Origin: Burkholderiaceae bacterium
GTDB lineage: Bacteria; Pseudomonadota; Gammaproteobacteria; Burkholderiales; Burkholderiaceae_C
Reading direction: 5' to 3'
NCBI GenBank assembly: GCA_018780645.1
Contig: JADMJJ010000005.1
Coordinates: forward strand, 306,024 to 370,023
Length of the DNA stretch: 64,000 nucleotides
The notes under the pieces are model-generated. The model did not search any database. It was not told the DNA's origin and worked only from the letters and a program-made list of their open reading frames with translations. The stretch's first letter is position 1. The number at the start of each line of letters is the position of its first letter. Made by a program: the position numbers and the translations under genes. Positions 32,149 to 39,844 of the stretch are shown piece after piece.

Positions 32149-33267
32149 ATGCCCGGCGCGGGCGCCAGGCCGCACAATCGAAGGCCGCCCGACCGACGCC
32201 AGCCCATGCCCGCCAACGCCACCCCGATCTCGCCGACCGCCAACCCGACCCTGGATCGGGCGCTGCGCGTGACCTTGGAGTACAGGGCCGAGACGGTGGG
32301 CAGCATGGGCGAGCTTGAGCCGCTGGCGATACGCCTGGGCCTGGTGCAGGACACCCTGAAGCCGCGATTTCGCAACCCGCACGTCGTCATTTTTGCCGCT
32401 GACCATGGCATGGCCGTTGATGGCATCGGCGCGATGCGGGGCGCCAGCAGCAGCCTGAGGGTGCAACAGCTGCTCAATGGTCAGCTGCCGGTGTCGGTGT
32501 TCGCCCGCATGCAGGGCCTGCAGCTGACCGTCGTCGATGCCGGCCTGGCCGACCCGATGGAGCGCCACCCCAAGCTGCTTGCGCGCAAGATCGCCCACGG
32601 CACGCGCAATGCCCGCGTCGGCGCGGCGATGTCGATGGAGCAGGCCAATGCCGCCATACGCGCCGGCATGGAGATCGCCGACACCCTCCAAGGCAATCTG
32701 GTCGCCTGCGCCGGCATGGGCGTGGGCTCGCACGAGAGCGCGGCCCTGGTGCTGTCAAGGCTGGGCGACTGCCCGGTGCGTGATCTGGTCGTTTCCGGGC
32801 CGGATATGCGCCAGGACGACCTCGCCCATCTGCTGGTCATACTGCAGGGGGCACAGGGCCGGCACCGTGATACCACAGACCCGATCGAGGTGCTGGCCGC
32901 CTTTGGCGGTTTCGAGATCGCGATGATGGTGGGCGTGATGCTGGTTGCCGCCAGCAAGCGGCAGCTGATTGTCGTGGACGGCATGGCCGCCTGCGCGGCG
33001 CTGAAGGTGGCCGCGGCGATCGCCTCCCCGGTGACCGACTATGCGGTGTTCTGCCGCAGCCATTCACACCGCGGGCTCGATGAAGCAATGGCCCTGTTCC
33101 ACGCCTCGGCCCTGCTGGAGCTGGGCATGCAAAGCGCCGACGGCACCGGTGCGACGCTGGCGTGGCCTCTGATACGCAGCGCCGCAGCGCTGCTGGCCGA
33201 CGTCACCGACGCCGACGACCCCACGCCATCGAAGCCCGCCGACTGGAACGACGCGCCTCAGCGCTGA
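32149..33267 (+). CDS. Divergent CobT homologue (nicotinate mononucleotide:base phosphoribosyltransferase family)
   Basis: The 372-residue protein aligns along its length with CobT: CADHG-like AADHG (84-88), GTRNARVGAAMS (151-162), FGGFEIAMMVGVML and the C-terminal GTGATLAWP. CobT makes alpha-ribazole phosphate for the lower loop of cobalamin. Compared with my memory of Salmonella CobT, the glutamate of GELGMANTT (E174) aligns with G189 and the catalytic base E317 of LGEGSG aligns with D331. No other cobalamin gene is nearby. The start is either ATG 32149 (AGGGG upstream) or ATG 32206, the latter matching the CobT N-terminus better. Function is therefore uncertain. Confidence 0.75.
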   Translation: MPGAGARPHNRRPPDRRQPMPANATPISPTANPTLDRALRVTLEYRAETVGSMGELEPLAIRLGLVQDTLKPRFRNPHVVIFAADHGMAVDGIGAMRGASSSLRVQQLLNGQLPVSVFARMQGLQLTVVDAGLADPMERHPKLLARKIAHGTRNARVGAAMSMEQANAAIRAGMEIADTLQGNLVACAGMGVGSHESAALVLSRLGDCPVRDLVVSGPDMRQDDLAHLLVILQGAQGRHRDTTDPIEVLAAFGGFEIAMMVGVMLVAASKRQLIVVDGMAACAALKVAAAIASPVTDYAVFCRSHSHRGLDEAMALFHASALLELGMQSADGTGATLAWPLIRSAAALLADVTDADDPTPSKPADWNDAPQR

Positions 33268-33959
33268 GGTTCACCACCTGGCCGCATCGGCAACTGGGGC
33301 ATGGCTGGCGCATCGGGTGCGGTACTCGCCTGGGGCACCGGATTCATCCCCGGCGTGATCGGGATCGCTGCGACACCACCCACGCGGAAAGGCACATTAC
33401 CCGGCATGCCCATAGGTGCGCCAGAAATCGGGCCGCCCTCGGGCGCTGCACCGGGCCTGGGGTTGACTGCAGGGCTGTTGCCCGCCCCGGGGGGAGGGCT
33501 TGAGCCTATGGGCGCATTGACGGCCACGGTCGGCGGGGGTAGTCGCAAGACCATGCGGGCCGATTCGGCGGTGCCCCTGGCTCCGAGCGCGACGCTGTTG
33601 GCATCGAGGCTGAGCAACAGCACATCGCCGTCCACCGCCGCGCCGATCCGGACCGGCTTGGCGGGGTTGCCATCGACCGCAATCAGCGCCACGCCCTCGC
33701 CCGAGCCACGGTCCTTCTTCGGTGCCACCAGGCCCAGCAGGCGGAAGCGGCTTTCAGCCGCAGGCTCGGCGTTTGCCGCCGGGCCGGCGGCGCTGTTGCC
33801 CAGCAGTCGCGACAGGTCCACCCGGGCCGGGCCCCCTTCCGCGGCGGCCAGCACCTGCGAGGGCGCCGGCAGCGGACTTACCGCCAGTTGCAACGCCCAG
33901 AACACCAGGCTGCCCGCGAGCAGGGCCCAAACAGCAAATGCGGTGAAGCGTGCGTACAT
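33258..33959 (-). CDS. gspC: Type II secretion system protein GspC (short form)
   Basis: The 233-residue inner-membrane protein from the ATG at 33959 has a transmembrane helix (about 7-28) and a periplasmic HR domain (SRFRLLGLVAPKKDRGSGEGVALI begins at about residue 70) that would contact the secretin GspD. After about residue 140 the sequence is a Pro/Gly/Ala-rich tail with no PDZ domain or coiled coil. It is divergent from gspG with 113 nt between starts, and its 3' end overlaps the CobT-like gene by 10 nt. The assignment rests on the HR-like block, topology and location. Confidence 0.8.
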   Translation of the reverse strand: MYARFTAFAVWALLAGSLVFWALQLAVSPLPAPSQVLAAAEGGPARVDLSRLLGNSAAGPAANAEPAAESRFRLLGLVAPKKDRGSGEGVALIAVDGNPAKPVRIGAAVDGDVLLLSLDANSVALGARGTAESARMVLRLPPPTVAVNAPIGSSPPPGAGNSPAVNPRPGAAPEGGPISGAPMGMPGNVPFRVGGVAAIPITPGMNPVPQASTAPDAPAMPQLPMRPGGEPQR

Positions 33960-34072
33960 GGCACGATTATGATTCAAGCCATGCCCGCGAACGCGGCGAA
34001 ACACGGCAGCAATCAAAGCCGTGTACAAGGATCAACTTGGTGCTTGCACCGCCTCAAGACCAGGAACTCGAT

Positions 34073-34513
34073 ATGGACAGCACCACCCTCTTGAATCCCC
34101 ATGCCCGGCACCGCGGCTTCACGCTGATCGAGCTCCTGGTGGTGCTGGTCATCATCGGCGTGCTGGCCGCCCTGGTGGTGCCCAACGTGCTGGACCGCGC
34201 CGATGACGCCCGCGTCACCGCGGCGCGCACTGATGTCAACAACCTGATGCAGGCGATGAAGCTGTACAAGCTCGACAACCAGCGCTACCCCAGCGCCGAG
34301 CAGGGCCTGGAGTCGCTGGTGCGCAAGCCCACGGCGGGCGTGGTCCCACCGAACTGGAAACCCTATCTGGAGAAGCTGCCGAATGACCCCTGGGGCAGGC
34401 CCTATCAGTTCGTCAGTCCGGGCGTGAAAGGTGAGATCGATGTCTACAGCTTCGGGGCCGATGGCCAGCCGGGCGGCGAAGGCAACAACGCCGACATTGG
34501 CTCCTGGCAATAA
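34073..34513 (+). CDS. gspG: Type II secretion major pseudopilin GspG
   Basis: The 146-residue prepilin from the ATG at 34073 (AGGA upstream) has the cleavage site RHRG-FTLIELLVVLVIIGVLAALV. The GspG-specific C-terminal part follows: YKLDNQRYPSAEQGLESLV, LPNDPWGRPYQF and a terminal SFGADGQPGGEGNNADI, the calcium-binding loop of major pseudopilins. It is the first gene of the plus-strand gsp operon. Confidence 0.97.
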   Translation: MDSTTLLNPHARHRGFTLIELLVVLVIIGVLAALVVPNVLDRADDARVTAARTDVNNLMQAMKLYKLDNQRYPSAEQGLESLVRKPTAGVVPPNWKPYLEKLPNDPWGRPYQFVSPGVKGEIDVYSFGADGQPGGEGNNADIGSWQ

Positions 34514-34526
34514 GCTTGGTCATACA

Positions 34527-34994
34527 TTGACAAGTCCCAGGGCCAGCCGCGGCTTCACGCTGATCGAGTTGCTGGTGGTGGTGGCGTTGATCGCCATCGC
34601 CACCGCCGTGGCCAGCCTGGCCCTGCCCAACCAGGCCGCGACTCAGCTGGAACGAGAGTCCGCCCGGCTGGTGGCCCTGTTCGAGGGCGCCCGCGCCGAG
34701 GCCCGCGCCTCGGGGCTGGCGGTGCGCTGGGCACCGCTGTCCATGCCGGGCGGCAGCGCGGCCGACGCGCAGTTCCGCTTCGAGGGCCTGCCCGAGCGGC
34801 TGGCCATGCCGACACGCTGGCTGGGCGACATTGCCCCGGCGGTCGAGATCGTCGGCGCGCGCGCCGTGCTGCTGGGCCCGGAGCCGATGATAGGTGCGCA
34901 ACGCATCGTCCTTCGCCTGGCCGATCAAGCCCTGACCCTCACGACCGATGGCCTGGGCCCTTTCGTCATCAACCGCGAGGCGGCGCAACCATGA
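34527..34994 (+). CDS. gspH: Type II secretion minor pseudopilin GspH
   Basis: This minor pseudopilin has the peptidase site SRG-FTLIELLVVVALIAIATAV and a GspH-type domain (ESARLVALFEGARAEARASG, LTTDGLGPFV). No ATG or GTG lies at the right place. The TTG at 34527, 13 nt after the gspG stop, gives MTSPRASRG and is the most economical start. A TTG at 34497 or an overlapping upstream start are alternatives. About 155 residues. Its stop overlaps gspI (ATGA). Confidence 0.88.
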   Translation: MTSPRASRGFTLIELLVVVALIAIATAVASLALPNQAATQLERESARLVALFEGARAEARASGLAVRWAPLSMPGGSAADAQFRFEGLPERLAMPTRWLGDIAPAVEIVGARAVLLGPEPMIGAQRIVLRLADQALTLTTDGLGPFVINREAAQP

Positions 34995-35371
34995 GGACAC
35001 CGGACCGCGGCTTCACCCTGATCGAGGTGCTGGTGGCGCTGACCATCGTCGCCATCACCCTCGGCGCAGGCATCAAGGCGGCTGGCGCGCTGACCGGCAA
35101 TGCCGAACGCCTGGCCGCGGTCAGCCTGGCGCAATGGTGCGCCGACAACCAGCTGACGGAGCTGAAACTGCAGCGCTCGGGCCAGCTGCCCGGCGTCGGT
35201 GACACTGACTTCAGCTGCGAGCAGTTGGGCCGCAGCTTCAAGGCCAGGCTGGTGATACGGCCGACGCCGAATCCGAACTTCCGCCGCGCCGACGCCATCG
35301 TGTTCGACCCGGACGACGGAGCCGCCGAGCGAGCCCTGGTCACCCTGTCCACCGTGCTGGCCCGCTACTGA
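34991..35371 (+). CDS. gspI: Type II secretion minor pseudopilin GspI
   Basis: The 126-residue prepilin starts MRTPDRG-FTLIEVLVALTIVAI, a short leader followed by the methylation site. The AQWCADNQLTELKL segment is typical of GspI, which forms the pseudopilus tip with GspJ and GspK. Start and stop overlap the neighbouring genes by 4 and 1 nt. Confidence 0.95.
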   Translation: MRTPDRGFTLIEVLVALTIVAITLGAGIKAAGALTGNAERLAAVSLAQWCADNQLTELKLQRSGQLPGVGDTDFSCEQLGRSFKARLVIRPTPNPNFRRADAIVFDPDDGAAERALVTLSTVLARY

Positions 35372-36036
35372 TGGGCAAGACCCGGCACGGCGCCCGCGGC
35401 TTCACCCTGGTCGAGGTACTGGTGGCACTGCTGATCATGGCCTTGATGGCCATGATGTCCTGGCGCGGCCTGGACGCCATCATCCGCACCCGGGACATCA
35501 GCCAAGCCCATTTGGAGCGCACGATGCGGCTGCAGACGGTGATGGCGCAGTGGGAGCAGGACCTGCTGGCGGTGCAGGACGGCGGCACGGTGCCGGCCCT
35601 GCACTTCGACGGTGCCAGCCTGCAGCTGACCCGTTTGCGTGCCGAGGGCATGCAGGTGGTGGTGTGGTCGCGCATGGGCAATGCCTGGACGCGCTGGGAG
35701 TCACCGATCACCACCCGCGCCGATGAACTGCAGGAGAGCTATCTGCGCAGCCTGCAGTTGCAGGCCAATGCGCCAGGCATGGTGCGCGCGCTGGAGGGTG
35801 TGAGCGGCTGGCAGCTCTACTTCTATCGCGGCAACAGCTGGAGCAACGCCCTGTCCAGCAGCGGAGCCAGCACCACCGCCCCCCCACCGCCCAGCGTGGG
35901 TGCGAGCGGGCCGCCGCCGGGCAACGTGCCCACCTCCGCGCTGCCGGCCGCCGTCAAGATGGCGCTCCAGTTCGACGAGGCCAGCGGCTGGAGCGGCACG
36001 CTGAACCGCGCCGTCGCGCTGGGGCCGCAGCCATGA
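35371..36036 (+). CDS. gspJ: Type II secretion minor pseudopilin GspJ
   Basis: The 221-residue prepilin has the cleavage site GARG-FTLVEVLVALLIMALMAMM and the conserved SWRGLDAIIRTRD block. A Pro/Gly/Ser-rich insert lies near residues 165-190 (TTAPPPPSVGASGPPPG), followed by a short family C-terminus. Its partners at the pseudopilus tip, gspI and gspK, flank it with overlapping codons. Confidence 0.94.
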   Translation: MGKTRHGARGFTLVEVLVALLIMALMAMMSWRGLDAIIRTRDISQAHLERTMRLQTVMAQWEQDLLAVQDGGTVPALHFDGASLQLTRLRAEGMQVVVWSRMGNAWTRWESPITTRADELQESYLRSLQLQANAPGMVRALEGVSGWQLYFYRGNSWSNALSSSGASTTAPPPPSVGASGPPPGNVPTSALPAAVKMALQFDEASGWSGTLNRAVALGPQP

Positions 36037-36995
36037 GCGGGCGCCGCCCTGAGCGTGGTGCAGCGCTGCTGACCGCGATGATCATTGTCACCCTCGTCAG
36101 CACACTGGCCGCGGCCATGGTCTGGCAGCAGTACCGTGCGGTGCAGGTCGAGGGCGCCGAGCGCGCACGCACGCAGGCGGCCTTGATACTGCAGGGCGCG
36201 CTGGACTGGGCGCGCCTGATACTGCGCGAAGACGCGCGTGCCAACCAGAACCAGCCGGTCGATCATCTGGGCGAGGTCTGGGCCGTGCCGCTGGCCGAGG
36301 CCCGCCTGTCCACGTTCCTGGCCGCCGACCGCAGCAATAACAGCAGCAGCGACGATGGACCCGAGGCCTTTCTGTCCGGATCCATCGATGACGCCCAGTC
36401 GCGCTACAACCTGCGCAATCTGGTCGGCGGCCCCAGTGTGCCGCCGGCGGAGTTGCGCGCGCTGCAGCGCATCTGCGACGCCGTCGGTGTGCCGGTGGAC
36501 GTGGCCACCAAGCTGGCCGATTCGCTGCGCCAGGCGCTGGGGCCGCCGGCGACGGGCCCGCAGGCGCAAAGCACGCCGCTGGCCCCGCCCAGTCTGGACC
36601 AGCTCGGCTGGCTAGGCCTCAGCACCGACCATCTCGAGCGCCTGCGCTCGCGAGTCATCCTGCTGCCGGTGGCCACGCCGCTGAATCTGAACACCGCCAG
36701 CCGCGAGCTGCTGGCCACCGTGTTCGATGGGATGGACCTGGCCACCGCCCAGCGCCTGGTGCAGGCTCGTCAGAGCAAACCCTTCCAGAATGTGCAGGAG
36801 GTGCTGGCGCTGGTGCCGGCCTCGGCCCAGATCGACGGCACGCGGGCCAGCGTCAGTTCCAATTTCTTCGAGATCCGCGGCCGGCTGCGCCTCGAGGACC
36901 GCCTGCTGGAGGAACACTCGGTGGTGCAGCGCCGCGGCCTGGACATGGTGGCCATCTACCGTCAGCGTCAGAACCTGCTGGCGCCGACGCCCTGA
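36033..36995 (+). CDS. gspK: Type II secretion minor pseudopilin GspK
   Basis: The 320-residue protein begins RRPERG-AALLTAMIIVTLVSTLAAAMV, the GspK variant of the prepilin site that lacks Glu5. It has the large alpha-domain typical of the tip pseudopilin (DAQSRYNLRNLV, LNLNTASRELLATVFDG and SKPFQNVQEVLAL). GspK caps the pseudopilus. It overlaps gspJ by 4 nt; a 103-nt gap follows before gspL, with a TAGAAT hexamer at 37076-37081 but no paired -35. Confidence 0.95.
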   Translation: MSGRRPERGAALLTAMIIVTLVSTLAAAMVWQQYRAVQVEGAERARTQAALILQGALDWARLILREDARANQNQPVDHLGEVWAVPLAEARLSTFLAADRSNNSSSDDGPEAFLSGSIDDAQSRYNLRNLVGGPSVPPAELRALQRICDAVGVPVDVATKLADSLRQALGPPATGPQAQSTPLAPPSLDQLGWLGLSTDHLERLRSRVILLPVATPLNLNTASRELLATVFDGMDLATAQRLVQARQSKPFQNVQEVLALVPASAQIDGTRASVSSNFFEIRGRLRLEDRLLEEHSVVQRRGLDMVAIYRQRQNLLAPTP

Positions 36996-37098
36996 AGACC
37001 CGCCAATGCTGTGACAACGCTGCAACTACCGCCTCTAAGTCCTTGATTTTCTGAGATTCCTCAGCACCCGCCTTCTAGAATAAGATGCCACTCCCTCT

Positions 37099-38373
37099 AT
37101 GAGCACCCTGGTCCTGCTGCTACCCCCGCGTGCGCGCCTTCGCGCCCAGGGCGCCGACGCGCCTGCTGCAGCGCAGGCAACGACCGAGTACAGCTATTTG
37201 CTGACACCCGATGGGGTGTCGGTGATCGATCAGGGGCGGACCACGGCCAACCGTCTGCCGCGGGCCGAAACGGTGATTGCCGTGCCGGCCGAGTCAGATC
37301 TCAGTTGGCACCAGGTGGCCCTGCCCAAGACCGGGCGCGCACGCATGCGCGCGGCCCTGGCCGGCATGCTCGAGGAGGTGCTGCTGGAAGACCCCGAGCA
37401 ACTGCACTTCGCGCTGGAGACGGATGCCGCCGGCGGTGACAGATCCTGGGTGGTGGTGATGAGCAAGGCCTGGCTGGCCGACCATCTGGCGGCGCTCGAA
37501 GCCGCCCATGTGTTTGTCGATCGGGTGGCGCCCATGGCCTGGCCCGAGTCGCCCCCGGTAGGGCACTTCTACGAGATCGAAGCGGCCGAGGACGGGCTCA
37601 ACCCGCGCCTGGGCCTGCGCTGGAGCCACCCGCAAGGCGTGGCCAATATGGGCCTGGACGGTACGCTGGTGCGCAAGCTGTTCCCGGACGCCGCCGTGCA
37701 GGCCGCCCGCTGGACGGCCACGCCGGGTGCCGCCGACGCCGCCGGCCGCTGGCTCGGCGGCGCCAAGGTCTCGGTGCTGACGCCGACGCTGCGAAGCCTC
37801 GGCGCACTGGACAGCCCCTGGAATCTGCGCCAGTTCGACCTGGCCCCGCGTGCTCGCGGCGTGCGCGCCTTCCGCCAGGCCTGGCGCACCTATATGCGCC
37901 GCGCCTGGCGGCCGGTGCGCCTGGGCCTGCTCGGCTTGGCTGCGGTGCACCTGATCGGCCTGAACTTCTGGGCCCTGCATCAGCGCAAGGGCATTGAGAG
38001 CCGCAAGGCCGCGGCCGAGCAGGTGCTGCGCAGCACCCACCCACAGGTGCGTGCGGTGCTCGACGCCCGCGTGCAGATGGAGCGCGAGACCGACCTGCTG
38101 CGCATCGCCGCCGGCCGCCCGGGCGAAGACGACCTGGAGTCGCTGCTCGGCGCCGCGGCCACCGCCTGGCCGGTGGACATGGGTCCGCTGGAGAGCCTTC
38201 GCTTCGAGCCGGGCCGCCTGACGCTGTCGGCCGGAGGCTGGCGTAATGACCAGGTGGATGCCTTCCGCAGCGCCCTGCGCAGCGAGGGCTGGCAGTTGGA
38301 GGTCAGCGAGAACCGCATGACCGTCAGCCGTGTGCGCCGCGAGGGCGCCGCCACGGCCGGGGGAAGATCATGA
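37099..38373 (+). CDS. gspL: Type II secretion inner-membrane platform protein GspL
   Basis: The 424-residue protein has an actin-like cytoplasmic part (LPRAETVIAVPAESDLSWHQVALPK region) that recruits the ATPase GspE. A single transmembrane helix lies near 275-295 (LGLLGLAAVHLIGLNFWAL), followed by a periplasmic ferredoxin-like domain after LEVSENRMTV-type sequence. Length and order next to gspM fit. It is separated from gspK by the only sizeable gap in the first part of the operon. Confidence 0.92.
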   Translation: MSTLVLLLPPRARLRAQGADAPAAAQATTEYSYLLTPDGVSVIDQGRTTANRLPRAETVIAVPAESDLSWHQVALPKTGRARMRAALAGMLEEVLLEDPEQLHFALETDAAGGDRSWVVVMSKAWLADHLAALEAAHVFVDRVAPMAWPESPPVGHFYEIEAAEDGLNPRLGLRWSHPQGVANMGLDGTLVRKLFPDAAVQAARWTATPGAADAAGRWLGGAKVSVLTPTLRSLGALDSPWNLRQFDLAPRARGVRAFRQAWRTYMRRAWRPVRLGLLGLAAVHLIGLNFWALHQRKGIESRKAAAEQVLRSTHPQVRAVLDARVQMERETDLLRIAAGRPGEDDLESLLGAAATAWPVDMGPLESLRFEPGRLTLSAGGWRNDQVDAFRSALRSEGWQLEVSENRMTVSRVRREGAATAGGRS

Positions 38374-38915
38374 CAGTCAAGCGCAGCAGCTTCTTCACCA
38401 CCGCCCTGCCGCCGCGCTGGCAGCAGCAATGGCAGCAGCTGATCGCACCGGCTCGCCAGCAGTGGCAGGCGCTGGCCGAGCGCGAGCGTCTGGGCCTGGG
38501 CATCGCCGCCGCCGTGCTGGGGCTGCTGCTGGTCTGGCAGATCGCCGTTGCCTCGCCCCTGCGCACGCTGCGCGAGGCGCCGCCGCAGATCGACAAGCTT
38601 GATGCACAGCTGCAGGACATGCAGCGCCTGGCCAATGAGGCGCGCGAGTTGCGTGCGGTGGCGCCGGTCAGCAGCGCCCAGGCGGCCCTGGCCCTGCAGG
38701 CCGCCACCGAGCACTTGGGCGAGGCCGCGAAACTGACGGTGCAGGGTGACCGCGCCACGCTGACCCTGACCAACGCCAGCAGCGAACAGTTGCGCAGCTG
38801 GCTGGGCGAGGCCCGCAGCGCGGCCCGGGCCCGGCCGGTGCAGGCTCAGCTGCAGCGTGGGCCCAAGGGCTATTCGGGCACGGTGGTGTTGAGCCTGGGA
38901 GGTTTGCAGTCATGA
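38370..38915 (+). CDS. gspM: Type II secretion protein GspM
   Basis: The 181-residue bitopic protein has a cytoplasmic N-terminus with [24 protein letters not shown] as its membrane helix start (about 46-66), followed by a small ferredoxin-like periplasmic domain. GspM pairs with GspL. It overlaps gspL and gspN by ATGA junctions, which supports stoichiometric expression. Confidence 0.92.
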   Translation: MTVKRSSFFTTALPPRWQQQWQQLIAPARQQWQALAERERLGLGIAAAVLGLLLVWQIAVASPLRTLREAPPQIDKLDAQLQDMQRLANEARELRAVAPVSSAQAALALQAATEHLGEAAKLTVQGDRATLTLTNASSEQLRSWLGEARSAARARPVQAQLQRGPKGYSGTVVLSLGGLQS

Positions 38916-39844
38916 AGCCCAGAACGCCCTTCAAACCGAAGAAACGCTGGAAACTGCCCTGGCCGTTCCGGCGCGACCCCCATGCACTGTCGGGCCCACC
39001 GAGCACGATGTGGGCTGATTCGCGCCAGATGGAATGGGGACTGGTGGGCAAGCACAATGCGCCGCTGCGCTGGAGCGTGGCCGGCCTGCTGCTGGGCATC
39101 CTGATCTGCGTGATCGCCTTCGCGCCGGCCTCCTGGCTGGCCCGCACCGTGGACGAGGCCACCGAGGGCCACCTCTTGCTGGCCGACACACGCGGCAGCA
39201 TCTGGTCGGGCAGCGCCCTGCTGGTGCTGACCGGCGGCCGAGGCAGCCGCGACAGCAGCGCGCTGCCGGGTCGCATCGAGTGGAGTATGGGTGTCTCGGG
39301 CACGGCGCTGGCACTGCGTCTGCGCCAGGCCTGCTGCCTCAACGGCGAGGTGCTGTTGCTGCTCAAGCCCGGCCTGGGCACGGCCAGCGTCAGTCTGCCG
39401 GCAGGCAGCCAGAGCTGGGTGGCGCGCTGGCCGGCCTCCTGGCTCAGTGGCCTGGGCACACCCTGGAATACCTTGCAGCTGGGCGGCTCGGTCCGCCTGT
39501 CGGCCAAGGACCTCAAGATTGATTGGGCGCAGGGCCGCTGGCGCCAGAGCGGCCAGCTGGACCTGGATTTTCTGAACCTGTCCTCGCGCGTGTCCACCGT
39601 CGATCCGCTGGGAAGCTACCGCTTCTCGGTCATCGGCGACGGCGCCGGAGCCGGCGTGTCGCGCATGGTGCTGAGCACGCAAGAGGGCGCCCTGCTGCTC
39701 AGCGGCGAGGGCACTTTCGCTGCCGGCAAGGCGCGCTTCCTGGGTGAGGCCAATGCCGCGCCCGACCGTGAAGCCGCGCTCAACAACCTGCTGAACATCA
39801 TTGGACGGCGCCAAGGCGCGCGCTCCGTAATCTCGATTGGATGA
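38912..39844 (+). CDS. gspN: Type II secretion protein GspN
   Basis: The 310-residue protein has a basic N-terminus, a transmembrane helix at about 54-75 (WSVAGLLLGILICVIAFAPA) and a beta-rich periplasmic part with repeated GxWxSGxAxL-like strands (GSIWSGSALLVL), matching the GspN family. Its role is accessory; it is absent from many T2SS loci. Position between gspM and gspD and two 4-nt overlaps support the call. Confidence 0.9.
   Translation: MKPRTPFKPKKRWKLPWPFRRDPHALSGPPSTMWADSRQMEWGLVGKHNAPLRWSVAGLLLGILICVIAFAPASWLARTVDEATEGHLLLADTRGSIWSGSALLVLTGGRGSRDSSALPGRIEWSMGVSGTALALRLRQACCLNGEVLLLLKPGLGTASVSLPAGSQSWVARWPASWLSGLGTPWNTLQLGGSVRLSAKDLKIDWAQGRWRQSGQLDLDFLNLSSRVSTVDPLGSYRFSVIGDGAGAGVSRMVLSTQEGALLLSGEGTFAAGKARFLGEANAAPDREAALNNLLNIIGRRQGARSVISIG

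Noticed and set aside
37043..37086. TTGATT and TAGAAT before gspL as an internal promoter
   Set aside because: The spacing between the two hexamers is 27 nt, too long for sigma-70.
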